Shown here: in pieces, positions 7,745 through 15,711 of the stretch
Layout: each line of letters starts with the position of its first letter
How positions within the stretch are numbered: the stretch's first letter is position 1
Source: Arcobacter acticola
GTDB lineage: Bacteria; Campylobacterota; Campylobacteria; Campylobacterales; Arcobacteraceae
Length of the DNA stretch: 64,000 bases
Direction of reading: 5' to 3'
Assembly: GCF_013177675.1 (NCBI RefSeq)
Contig: NZ_CP042652.1
Span: 1,736,001-1,800,000 of the forward strand
Position numbers and translations under genes: made by a program
Notes under the pieces: generated by a model
The model's database searches: none
What the model was told of the DNA's origin: nothing
The model's input: only the letters and a program-made list of their open reading frames with translations

Positions 7745-8137
7745 TTAATACCAATCAACTAATTGCAAATTTTCAACCCTTTGAAACTCTTTTGTATTTC
7801 TAGTGACTAAAATAAGATTATTAGCTTTTGCACAACCTGCAATTAAAACATCTATAGAGCCTATTGGTGTTCCTTTTTTTTCTAAATCTGCTCTTATTTT
7901 TGCACTTTGAATAGCCTCTTTTTGAGTGAAATCAATTATTGTAAGTTGAGATAAAAGTCTTTTTAGTTGTTCTTCACTTTTTTGACTATCATTTGATTTT
8001 GCAATCCCAACTTCAAGTTCATAAACTACAATTGAGGGAATAAAAATCTCTTTTGGGGAAATATTAAATAAGTTTTTTGAAATATCACCTAAACCTTTGA
8101 AAAAATAAATTATTGTATTTGTATCTAATAAATACAT
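7745..8137 (-). CDS. VapC-type PIN-domain toxin
   Basis: 130 residues, normal for VapC. PIN-domain acidic residues are visible: Asp5 in MYLLDTN, Glu40 and Glu42 in VVYELEVG, and Asp96 in GSIDVLIAG, followed by LVTRNTKEF. PIN toxins cut RNA, often initiator tRNA or rRNA. The ATG directly follows the antitoxin stop (TAA then ATG, no gap), which indicates coupling. Type II toxin-antitoxin pair with the gene at 8138-8365. Frame intact and catalytic residues present, so probably active. Confidence 0.92.
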   Translation of the reverse strand: MYLLDTNTIIYFFKGLGDISKNLFNISPKEIFIPSIVVYELEVGIAKSNDSQKSEEQLKRLLSQLTIIDFTQKEAIQSAKIRADLEKKGTPIGSIDVLIAGCAKANNLILVTRNTKEFQRVENLQLVDWY

Positions 8138-8365
8138 TTAAAACTCTTCTCTTTTTATGTCTATTGTATTATTTCTTATCTCTTCAAGTGTTGGAAAATC
8201 ATTCCATGAACCACTTAAATTTTTTATATCTTCATTCCAACTATTATTTAGTTTTTGCTCAATTGCATTTGAGATATATTTACTTATTGATTGCCCTGTA
8301 TTTTTAGCTACTTCTTTTATTTTTTCTTCTAAATTATTATCTATATAAATTGTTATTTGTGCCAT
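8138..8365 (-). CDS. Ribbon-helix-helix antitoxin of the VapC-type pair
   Basis: 75 residues from the ATG at 8365, with GGAG six bases upstream; the earlier ATG at 8377 overlaps that site and is unlikely. N-terminal MAQITIYIDNNLEEKIKEVA and SISKYISNAIEQ form a CopG/RHH DNA-binding fold; the C-terminal part (WNDFPTLEEIR) is the usual toxin-wrapping tail. It should neutralise the PIN toxin and repress its own promoter, which carries repeated sites at 8381-8401. Confidence 0.88.
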   Translation of the reverse strand: MAQITIYIDNNLEEKIKEVAKNTGQSISKYISNAIEQKLNNSWNEDIKNLSGSWNDFPTLEEIRNNTIDIKREEF

Positions 8366-8380
8366 TTTGAACTCCATAAT

Positions 8381-8401
8381 ATAAGTGTACTTATAAGTGT
8401 A
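8381..8401 (-). promoter_or_regulatory. Operator of the toxin-antitoxin operon
   Basis: Two copies of ATAAGTGTA (8381-8389 and 8393-8401) 12 bases apart, with ACTTAT between them making dyads, directly upstream of the antitoxin and next to a TATAAT-like box on the minus strand. Tandem short repeats are typical for autoregulation by RHH antitoxins. Confidence 0.6.
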
Positions 8402-9820
8402 TTATATTTTATTTAATTCTTTGTTTAAAACATTAACTCCAATAGCAACACCAGGCCAGCCTTGTCCTGCAAAAACTGTATCTCCTACATTGTATAATCC
8501 TTTAAAAGGAGTATTACAAGAAGGTAGGCTAAAAGCTGATTTTATGTTTATTGGTTTTCCACCACAATTTGTTCTATTTATAAAAGAGTAAAAAGTTTTA
8601 GAAGTTGCTGCGAAACTTCTTGTGATATTTTCTTCTTTTACAGTATCAAAATATTTTAAAAACTCTTTAATAATAAACTCTTTTGTTTCTTCTTTTTTCT
8701 CTTCATACTCTTTTTTTGTTAAGCCTTCCCAAAATATTGCTTTTGAGTGAGTTGAGATTGTAAGACTTAATCCATCTTTTGACATTTTTTCATCATTAAT
8801 ATCACTTAATGAAACAAAAAATGAGTTTGAAATACAATTTGGAATTTGTTTATTTAAAACTATTTGATAGTGATGTATTAACTCTTTTTTGATATTTAAT
8901 TTCAGATAAACAACAAAAGCACTTTGATCACCAAATTTAAATCCTTGAAAATATGATTTTATTTTTTCATCTTCAAAAAGTTTTGAGCTGTCAAAAATAG
9001 TTGAATTTAAAACTACTTTATTACATAAATATTCATCTTTTGTGGTTTTTAAAATATATTGCTTATCATTTTTTTGTATTGATATTACTTGTTCATTTTT
9101 ATTAACTTTTACATCTTTTAATAAATCTTCAATTAGTTTTCCCATTCCACCATTTACATAAAAAACCTTATGAAAAGGATATGCTAAACCTAAACTCATA
9201 GATAAAAGTGTTGCATTTTGAGATGTAGTTTGAAGAGTTATTAAAAGTTGTGAATCAATAAAAGCTTTGTATTCAGCACTTATATTTGGCAAAGTATCAT
9301 TTATAAATTTATCAGCACTTATAAGTAAATCTGTTTTAAACTCTTTTAAAAGCTCAAGAATAAAAATTGAAGATTTAAAAAAGGCTTTTAGAGAATATTT
9401 TGCAAAATAGATATGTTTTAATTTCCAGAATTTTTCATCTATTTGTTTTATCTTCGTCCAAAAAACTCTATTGTTTTTATGATAATAAACATTGTTTAAC
9501 TGAGTTAAAAACTCTTCAAAATTTTGAACTCTATCTACTTTTTTATTTCCTTGAATATTTCTAATGGCAATTTCACTTTGTAAAATATCAGGTTTTAAAC
9601 CAACTTTATCAAAAATATTTTTGATTATATGACCATTTTCGTATCCCACAAAAGTTGTAGCTCCTGAATTAAAATAAGCTCCAAATCTTTTAAAAGTAGA
9701 TGCGCAACCCCCAAGATTATGATCTTTCTCAAAAACTACAATATCTTTATTTTTATTAAGTGCTGCTGTTAAAGAGCCACCTATTCCACTTCCAATAATA
9801 GCTATATCAATTTTTTTCAT
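8402..9820 (-). CDS. FAD-dependent oxidoreductase of the CrtI/phytoene-desaturase-like family
   Basis: 472 residues from the ATG at 9820. N-terminal dinucleotide-binding motif IAIIGSGIGGSLTAA followed by VFEKDHNLGGCASTF, the CrtI/CrtISO signature, and a C-terminal FAD motif LYNVGDTVFAGQGWPGVAIGV. Such enzymes desaturate or isomerise carotenoids or act on other polyprenoid lipids; no phytoene synthase or other crt gene is nearby, so the substrate is open. The start overlaps the photolyase 3' end by 14 bases; an in-frame ATG seven codons earlier is less likely. Last gene of the operon with the photolyase and the DUF523/DUF1722 protein. Confidence 0.85.
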   Translation of the reverse strand: MKKIDIAIIGSGIGGSLTAALNKNKDIVVFEKDHNLGGCASTFKRFGAYFNSGATTFVGYENGHIIKNIFDKVGLKPDILQSEIAIRNIQGNKKVDRVQNFEEFLTQLNNVYYHKNNRVFWTKIKQIDEKFWKLKHIYFAKYSLKAFFKSSIFILELLKEFKTDLLISADKFINDTLPNISAEYKAFIDSQLLITLQTTSQNATLLSMSLGLAYPFHKVFYVNGGMGKLIEDLLKDVKVNKNEQVISIQKNDKQYILKTTKDEYLCNKVVLNSTIFDSSKLFEDEKIKSYFQGFKFGDQSAFVVYLKLNIKKELIHHYQIVLNKQIPNCISNSFFVSLSDINDEKMSKDGLSLTISTHSKAIFWEGLTKKEYEEKKEETKEFIIKEFLKYFDTVKEENITRSFAATSKTFYSFINRTNCGGKPINIKSAFSLPSCNTPFKGLYNVGDTVFAGQGWPGVAIGVNVLNKELNKI

Positions 9821-11159
9821 TATTAGCTCTTTTAAACTCATCTATTGCTCTTTTTCTAGAAAATTCTATACTAACAATTTGAGAAGGATAATCAAGGAAA
9901 ATATTAGATTGAACACCATTTTCACTATGTATTTTTTTTGGCTCAACATCTTTTAACTCTTTTAATACTGATTTTATAAACACCGCTTCTTTATCAAATT
10001 TCGCAGATTGTAAATATGGATTAAAAATCCTAAAATATGGTACAGAATCAGCTCCAGTGCTAGCTGCCCACTGCCAAGAACCTATATTTGAGCTAGCTTC
10101 ATAATCAAGAAGTTTAGAAGCAAAATATCTTTCACCTTTTTTCCAATTTACCAATAGATTTTTAGTCAAATATGATGAGACAATCATTCGAAGACGATTA
10201 TGCATAGTTCCAGTTTGATTAAAGTGTCTCATAGCTGCATCTATTATTGGAACACCTGTTTTTCCTTCGCACCATTTTTGAAAAACTGTTTCATCTTCAT
10301 TCCAATTTACATTTATACCATTTAGGTTTTCAAATTCACTTCTTGGAAAATGATATAAAATATAATTATAAAACTCTCTCCAAAAAAGTTCTCTGATAAA
10401 AAATTCTTTATTTTCAGTTCCACTTCGTAACTTTTTTATTTTATTAAAAGCTTCTCTTGGCGAGATTAATCCAAATCTTAAATGAACTGCTAAAGTTGAA
10501 GTTGCATTTTTATCAAAAAAATCTCTATCTACTTTGTAGTTATCTATTTTTAGGGCAAATTCTTTAATTAACTCATCTGCAGATTTTTGTAAAAAATCTA
10601 CTAGTTTTTGAGCTTTGAAGCCAAGTTCTTCTAAAGTTGGTACTTTTTCATAATCAAAAGAAATCAATTTTAGATTTTCATTTCTATCAAGTTCTATTAG
10701 TTTATGCGAATCCCAAATAAATGATAGATTTTTATAATAAGGTGTAAAAACTTTATAAGGTGTTCCATCAGCTTTCAGACAATCATTTGGATGTGTAATA
10801 AATGAATCTGTAAAAGTTTGAATAGGAATAATCTGAGCTATTTGCTCATCTCTTTTTTTAGCATAATCATCAAAATCTATAGAGCATAAAATATTTTCAA
10901 AGCCTTCATTTTTTAGACTTTCAAAAACTTCTTTTGGACTTGAATGAAATATTGCTAAATCAAGTCCAATACTTTTTAACTCTTTTTTTAGATTTAAAAC
11001 ACTTTGATAAATAAAAGTAACTCTTTTATCATCACGTGATAGTTTATTCAAGATGTTTTTGTCAAAAATAAAAATAGGCAATACTTCATCTTTTGCAAAA
11101 TGTAAAATTGCACTATCTGTGATTCTTAAATCTCGTCTAAACCATAAAATTTGTTTCAT
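9807..11159 (-). CDS. phrB: Deoxyribodipyrimidine photolyase
   Basis: 450 residues, CPD class I photolyase size. It repairs cyclobutane pyrimidine dimers using light, with FADH and an antenna cofactor. Seen: N-terminal WFRRDLRITDS antenna domain, then the FAD domain with TGVPIIDAAMRHF, MHNRLRMIVSSYL, and NIGSWQWAASTGAD. The Trp-rich stretch needed for photoreduction is present. It starts within the stop of the DUF523/DUF1722 gene (one-base overlap, TAATG), and its 3' end overlaps the FAD oxidoreductase start. Confidence 0.96.
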   Translation of the reverse strand: MKQILWFRRDLRITDSAILHFAKDEVLPIFIFDKNILNKLSRDDKRVTFIYQSVLNLKKELKSIGLDLAIFHSSPKEVFESLKNEGFENILCSIDFDDYAKKRDEQIAQIIPIQTFTDSFITHPNDCLKADGTPYKVFTPYYKNLSFIWDSHKLIELDRNENLKLISFDYEKVPTLEELGFKAQKLVDFLQKSADELIKEFALKIDNYKVDRDFFDKNATSTLAVHLRFGLISPREAFNKIKKLRSGTENKEFFIRELFWREFYNYILYHFPRSEFENLNGINVNWNEDETVFQKWCEGKTGVPIIDAAMRHFNQTGTMHNRLRMIVSSYLTKNLLVNWKKGERYFASKLLDYEASSNIGSWQWAASTGADSVPYFRIFNPYLQSAKFDKEAVFIKSVLKELKDVEPKKIHSENGVQSNIFLDYPSQIVSIEFSRKRAIDEFKRANNEKN

Positions 11160-12118
11160 TACTTATAAGCCTTAACATCACTTCTTAGAGCTAACTCACT
11201 TGGATATGGATTTAAAAATTTTTGTACTTTTAAATACTGTACATCAAATCTGTTTACATATAAGTTGATTAGTTTCATAACTGCAATTAATGGAATGATT
11301 TTTTCTTTATACTCTTCTAAACTAGCTAAAATAATGTCCTTTTCTTCTTTTGTAATTAACTTTTTAAAGTATCCAAAAATATGAAGTAATACATTATATG
11401 TTTTGCTTACACTTCCTTTTAAAGAAATAGCTTTTAAAAACTCTTCTTTATACTCTTCTAAAACTTCGCCAAGTTGTTTTTTATCATGATTAGCAACTAT
11501 TTTTCCAAGACTTGCATATGATTTTTGAGCTTTTGCGTAGATTAGATATTTATATGAAGTATGAAATATCACAAGATCATTAAAAGTAGGATTTGATTTT
11601 AAAAATTCATGAAAATGTTGATATGCAAAAATTTGCATTAAGAAGTTTTCCCTAAGCCAAGGATCGATTAACCTTCCTTCTTCTTCCATAGGTAAATAAG
11701 GATATTTCTCCTTTAATTGTTTAGCAAATAATCCAACTCCATTTTTAACACTTGGAGCATTTAAAGGTTTATATACTTTTACCCTTTCCATTCCACAAGT
11801 TGGAGATGCTGATTTTAAAATAAATCCACATAAATCATCATCTTTTACTTTATTTGCACATTCAACTGAGATATCTTCTAACTCTTTTGTTACATCTCTT
11901 GGATCTTTTTTTGTAGAAGTTAGAATTCGTAATTCTCCATCTTCATTTTGAACTTGTCTAATAGCTTCCCTTGGGCTTCCCCAGATAATAGTTTCAGGAC
12001 AATAGGGAACAGTTTCAAAATATTTTTGTAAAATGTCAACTATAAATTTATCACTTGCGCCAACCCCATCATATCTACATTTTGTTCCAATTAAGCAAGA
12101 TGATACACCTAGTTTCAT
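11159..12118 (-). CDS. DUF523 and DUF1722 two-domain protein (YbgA-like C-terminus)
   Basis: 319 residues. The N-terminal half starts MKLGVSSCLIGTKCRYDG with further Cys in VPYCPE and SPTCGMERV, the DUF523 pattern (possible metal or cluster binding). The C-terminal part (about 190-319, with FHTSYKYLIYAKAQKSYASLG) is DUF1722, as in YbgA, whose gene neighbours the photolyase gene in E. coli and many bacteria. The biochemical function is not established; the conserved linkage suggests a role near DNA photorepair or thiolation. First gene of the overlapping three-gene operon. Confidence 0.9.
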   Translation of the reverse strand: MKLGVSSCLIGTKCRYDGVGASDKFIVDILQKYFETVPYCPETIIWGSPREAIRQVQNEDGELRILTSTKKDPRDVTKELEDISVECANKVKDDDLCGFILKSASPTCGMERVKVYKPLNAPSVKNGVGLFAKQLKEKYPYLPMEEEGRLIDPWLRENFLMQIFAYQHFHEFLKSNPTFNDLVIFHTSYKYLIYAKAQKSYASLGKIVANHDKKQLGEVLEEYKEEFLKAISLKGSVSKTYNVLLHIFGYFKKLITKEEKDIILASLEEYKEKIIPLIAVMKLINLYVNRFDVQYLKVQKFLNPYPSELALRSDVKAYK

Positions 12119-12208
12119 TTTTTATCCTTTTTTTATTTTATTTTATAATAAAAAAGATAGTTTTAATAGTGTTAATTTAGCGATTAATAAATTTCAATAT
12201 GTTCATTA

Positions 12209-12934
12209 TCAAATATCAGCATAAAACTTTGATTCAAATTCCCACTTAACTTGAGCAAATACTTTTTTTATTTCTTCCAAGTTATTTGAATAAAATTCTC
12301 TTTTTATATTATCCAATTTAGATTGTATTTCTCGTTCTGCTTTTTTCCTATCATTGAAATACATATAATATTCTAGCTCATAATCTACAGGTACAGAAGT
12401 ATTTAAATTTTTAATTCTTTTTTCAGGCTTATTTTTTGTCATACCAATTTTAAATCCATTAAAAAGATTATTTGAAAGTATGTAAACATATCCTTCATTC
12501 AATAATTCAATATTTTTTAATTTATATTCAATAAATTTATTGTTCCTATTATATAACTCAAATATTTTGCAATCTTTATATTTAATAATTTCCTTTAACT
12601 TATCTCTATATTTATAGGTTGTACATATATTCCCAAATGAATTGTATTTATTTAAATATTTTAATTTTTTACTTTCTTTATAATAAATATTTTCATAAGT
12701 CAGTTCATCATTATAATAATTTTTTTCAGAAAAAGTTTTAGAATTACTATAATCAATAATATACTTTATCTTTCTATCTTTATCATAAATTCTATACTCT
12801 GAGTTATTTGTATATATCATTAATAATTCATCAAATTCATTTTTATAAAATTGAATACTATTTTCTTCATAATCAAAATAAAAAATGGTATTTTTAATAT
12901 TTATTTTTTGCTTGTGGTATAGGTGGTTAATCAC
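12209..12934 (-). CDS. GIY-YIG superfamily (T5orf172/MUG113-like) domain protein with degenerate repeats
   Basis: 241 residues, very rich in Asn, Lys and Tyr. The C-terminal part (about 148-235) reads GYVYILSNN...FKIGMTKN..KRIKNLN and ...RKAEREIQSKL, the T5orf172 version of the GIY-YIG nuclease fold seen in phage and accessory genes. The first 145 residues look like irregular strand repeats (YxYD/YYND/YNRNNK) of unknown role, somewhat like MORN/YwqK-type repeats. The start is a GTG with AAGGAAA at proper spacing. Possible DNA-cleaving or DNA-binding accessory protein; no partner is evident, and the composition suggests a gained gene. Confidence 0.68.
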   Translation of the reverse strand: MINHLYHKQKINIKNTIFYFDYEENSIQFYKNEFDELLMIYTNNSEYRIYDKDRKIKYIIDYSNSKTFSEKNYYNDELTYENIYYKESKKLKYLNKYNSFGNICTTYKYRDKLKEIIKYKDCKIFELYNRNNKFIEYKLKNIELLNEGYVYILSNNLFNGFKIGMTKNKPEKRIKNLNTSVPVDYELEYYMYFNDRKKAEREIQSKLDNIKREFYSNNLEEIKKVFAQVKWEFESKFYADI

Positions 12935-13011
12935 TAAATTTCCTTGTTAAGTTATTTAATAATTATCACAAATTTTTATAAATAAATCAAAAAAGTATAA
13001 AAAGATTTACT

Positions 13012-13039
13012 ACTTAATATAATTTATATAATATTAAGT
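13012..13039 (-). terminator. A/T-only hairpin below the exonuclease gene
   Basis: ACTTAATAT (13012-13020) pairs with ATATTAAGT (13031-13039), 10-base loop, directly after the exonuclease stop. All A/T, so it is only a weak terminator candidate. Confidence 0.35.
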
Positions 13040-13555
13040 TTATAGAGTTAAATTCATTCTTTTTAAAATTTCATAGGTTTTTGTCACATCATAAGTTGCA
13101 CTATGATATTTATCTCCATCAAATTCTATTCCATAGTATAGACATGTTTCGTCTAATTTTGGATTTTTTAATCTTCCACTTTTTCCATAAACTTTTACTA
13201 TGTTTTTATTTTCACTCATTGTGCAAATATGATTTTTAAAAGTAACTTTTCTGTCTATATGTCTTAACTCAAAAGAGATATTATGAGCTACTAAAGTATC
13301 ACAATTTGAACAAAACTCTAAAAAATCATCATCTTCTGTAAAATAAGAACAATAAGATTTGTCTTTTCTATAATCTAAAATTAACTCAGGAGTAAGTCTA
13401 TGAACCGCATAAGAGAAATAATTCACTGGATATCTTGATAAATAATATCTATGAAATTTATCTAAGATTTTATACTCCTTATCAATTCTAACAGCTGCTA
13501 CTTCTATTACATCACCAATATTGCTACTATTTGTTTCAAAATCTATTATTATCAT
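13040..13555 (-). CDS. DnaQ-like 3'-5' exonuclease domain protein
   Basis: 171 residues, just the exonuclease fold. ExoI motif IIIDFETNS gives Asp5 and Glu7; ExoII is LVAHNISFE with Glu96 where Asp is usual; ExoIII has His151 and Asp156 in HSATYDVTKT, making it the DEDDh type. Related proteins proofread or trim RNA/DNA ends. The Asp-to-Glu change at ExoII is seen directly and might alter metal binding. The ATG overlaps the stop of the DUF309 gene (ATGA), so the two are coupled. Confidence 0.85.
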   Translation of the reverse strand: MIIIDFETNSSNIGDVIEVAAVRIDKEYKILDKFHRYYLSRYPVNYFSYAVHRLTPELILDYRKDKSYCSYFTEDDDFLEFCSNCDTLVAHNISFELRHIDRKVTFKNHICTMSENKNIVKVYGKSGRLKNPKLDETCLYYGIEFDGDKYHSATYDVTKTYEILKRMNLTL

Positions 13556-13878
13556 TTTATGGTTTTTTCTCTTTTTTCATAAATTATTTCTTTTATTTTT
13601 TGATAGTTTTTTTTATTTAAACTATCTATTTCATCTATTAAATATTCATATTTTTTATAGGTATTCCAAACATTTGAGCAGTGTTCAAATCTTTGCATTT
13701 TATATAACTCTATGCTAACACTTCCATTAACAAAGGCTTTTAAAATAAATGATTCTTTTCTTGTTGATTCATTGTTTTTGTACTTACGCCAAAGTTCTTC
13801 GAAAATATCATGTGATTCTACAAATTTATTTTGATCTAATAGCAGAATAATTTCTTCTAATTGTAAATTTATATCCAT
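13552..13878 (-). CDS. DUF309-like small helical protein
   Basis: 108 residues, all helical by composition. The segment FVESHDIFEELWRKY followed by LKAFVNGSVSIELYKMQRFEHCSNVWNTYKKY matches the DUF309 pattern (an E-H-x-x-x-E-x-x-W helix then a paired helix). Function unknown. It leads a two-gene unit with the exonuclease, overlapping by four bases. Confidence 0.72.
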   Translation of the reverse strand: MDINLQLEEIILLLDQNKFVESHDIFEELWRKYKNNESTRKESFILKAFVNGSVSIELYKMQRFEHCSNVWNTYKKYEYLIDEIDSLNKKNYQKIKEIIYEKREKTIK

Positions 13879-13978
13879 TTAAAGCCTATTTTTATTTAAA
13901 ATATTATATCTAAAACTTAATAATGATTTAATCTAATTAGTACTAATATAAAGTATAGAATATTAAAAGGAGTATATT

Positions 13979-14806
13979 ATGGAAATAAGTTCAAACTCAA
14001 CGATAAACCAGAATCTTTATCTAAATAATAATCAAACCCTAAATAGAATAGCAACAGGTATTGAATTAAATCAATCAAGTGATAACTCTTCTGCCTTAGC
14101 AATTGCAAATAATCTTTTAGCTCAAGGGAATGGTTACTCAAAAGCTATAGAAAACACAAATTCAGCAATTGCATCAACACAAATAGCATCAAGTGCAATA
14201 ACTGAACAATCAAGTATATTGGATAATATTAAAGAAAAACTTCTTCAAGCATCAACTGATACAACAAGTCAAGATGGAAGAGAAATGATTTTAAAAGATA
14301 TTCAATCTCAACTTAATCAATTTGATCAAATTGCTAGTAGTACAAACTACAATGGACAATCGCTACTTCAAAATAGTGCAAGTGATAATTCAGCATCTCA
14401 AGCACAACAATATCAAGCTGGCTTAAACAGTGAAGATTTAATAGAAACAACTTCTGTTCAAGCAAATACAGAAGGTTTGGGATTAACAGCTCTCTCATCT
14501 CAAGATGCTACTTCATTTACTTCAAGTGCAGCAAAAGGATTTTTGCAAAGTGTAGATGATGCAATAAATAGTTTAAATGATATAAGAAGTGAATTTGGTT
14601 CTGTACAAAATCAGCTAGAAAGTTCAAATAGGAATTTAATGTCGCAAGAAACTAGTACTTTAAGTGCTGCTTCTGCAACTGATACAGACTATGCAAAAGA
14701 ATCTGCAAATTTCTCAAAACAAAATATTATGGGACAAATTGGAGCTTTTAGTTTAGCTCAAGGAAATAATATAAATCAACAAATGGTAACTAGACTTCTT
14801 TCATAA
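13979..14806 (+). CDS. Short flagellin paralogue (FlaC-like)
   Basis: 275 residues with conserved flagellin ends and almost no variable middle: N-terminal NQTLNRIATGIELNQSSDNSSALAIANNLLAQ and C-terminal FSKQNIMGQIGAFSLAQGNNINQQMVTRLLS. Main filament flagellins are usually longer; the size is close to Campylobacter FlaC, a flagellin-like protein secreted through the flagellar apparatus. Whether it is a minor filament subunit or a secreted factor cannot be told here. AAAAGGAG precedes the ATG. I see no clear sigma-28 or sigma-54 promoter, and no other flagellar gene is nearby. Confidence 0.88.
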   Translation: MEISSNSTINQNLYLNNNQTLNRIATGIELNQSSDNSSALAIANNLLAQGNGYSKAIENTNSAIASTQIASSAITEQSSILDNIKEKLLQASTDTTSQDGREMILKDIQSQLNQFDQIASSTNYNGQSLLQNSASDNSASQAQQYQAGLNSEDLIETTSVQANTEGLGLTALSSQDATSFTSSAAKGFLQSVDDAINSLNDIRSEFGSVQNQLESSNRNLMSQETSTLSAASATDTDYAKESANFSKQNIMGQIGAFSLAQGNNINQQMVTRLLS

Positions 14807-14821
14807 AATGAAAGAAAATAA

Positions 14822-14844
14822 ACGTTAGACTAAAAGTCTAACGT
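14822..14844. terminator. Terminator between flagellin and the glycine-zipper gene
   Basis: ACGTTAGAC (14822-14830) and GTCTAACGT (14836-14844), loop TAAAA. The T-rich tail is on the minus-strand side; the minus-strand gene stop lies inside the stem. Confidence 0.65.
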
Positions 14845-15302
14845 CTAGGAGGACCAGGATGTCTATCCCATCTACGATCTGGACCATGATGCCTTGGTAT
14901 CATTCTATGTGGTGGCGGTCTATCAAAATCTCTATAAACAACAACTACTTGAGATGAAGGAACTCTTCTTTCATAATAATATCTATCATCATAGTAATAG
15001 TAATCATCTCTTATATATGTTGTAGTTCTTTCATAATTACCGCTATTATATGAGTTGTATCTATTATAATTATCATTGTCATAGTTATTATAATTTCTTG
15101 AATCTCTAGTACTATTTGCAACCGTTGCACCAATTAAACCACCTGCAACCCTAGCTACATCCTTTCCATTTCCTCTACCGATTTGATTACCTATTGCTAC
15201 ACCTATTGTTGCACCAACTATTGTATCTAATCCTATATCATTATTATTTCCAGCAAAAACTAGCGAACTTGATATAAAAAGTATTGATAATATTTTCTTC
15301 AT
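14838..15302 (-). CDS. Secreted glycine-zipper protein with Tyr/Asn-rich and basic Pro/His-rich tail
   Basis: 154 residues. Signal peptide MKKILSILFISSSLVFA, then a glycine-zipper hairpin (VGATIGVAIGNQIGRG and VAGGLIGATVAN, residues about 27-63) like the Rickettsia 17-kDa antigen/2TM glycine-zipper family, then a Tyr/Asn/Asp-rich linker and an Arg/Pro/His-rich end. No lipobox Cys. Probably an envelope protein, perhaps metal-binding through the His/Tyr-rich part; no function can be assigned. Confidence 0.75.
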   Translation of the reverse strand: MKKILSILFISSSLVFAGNNNDIGLDTIVGATIGVAIGNQIGRGNGKDVARVAGGLIGATVANSTRDSRNYNNYDNDNYNRYNSYNSGNYERTTTYIRDDYYYYDDRYYYERRVPSSQVVVVYRDFDRPPPHRMIPRHHGPDRRWDRHPGPPRR

Positions 15303-15366
15303 TTTTGACTCCTAATAATCTATTAATTAAGGAAAGTATAGGTCATTATTGTGAAGGTATTGTGTA

Positions 15367-15711
15367 CTATTTTAGTCTTCCAAAAATCTTATATTTCTCC
15401 CAATAACTATCTAATGCTTCATTTAATTTAGCATCTGTTAAATTAGTTTTTTTCTTTACTCCAAACCTTGTAATAAAAGACTCTGCCATTATAGTTTCTT
15501 CTTTTGTTGGATTTTTCAAATAAGCAAACATAGCTGCTTTTACTTTTGTTTCGCTACTATATTTTAATAAATATCTATAAAAATATTTATCAATAGTTAC
15601 AGGCATTTTTTTATGACATCCAACACAATTCAAATCATAAATAACATCTTTGGTATTTTCTGCTAATAAAAAAGTTGTAAAGAAAATAAAAACTAAAAAT
15701 ATTTTTACCAT
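15367..15711 (-). CDS. Small periplasmic monoheme c-type cytochrome
   Basis: 114 residues. Signal peptide MVKIFLVFIFFTTFLLA, then one heme-binding motif CVGCH and a helical remainder (KVKAAMFAYLKNPT, MAESFITRFG). The axial Met is uncertain. The start overlaps the kinase stop by a few bases, making it the last gene of a DUF1104-like/RR/HK/cytochrome operon. A cytochrome bound to a two-component system could be its target or take part in redox sensing; that is inference. Confidence 0.85.
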   Translation of the reverse strand: MVKIFLVFIFFTTFLLAENTKDVIYDLNCVGCHKKMPVTIDKYFYRYLLKYSSETKVKAAMFAYLKNPTKEETIMAESFITRFGVKKKTNLTDAKLNEALDSYWEKYKIFGRLK

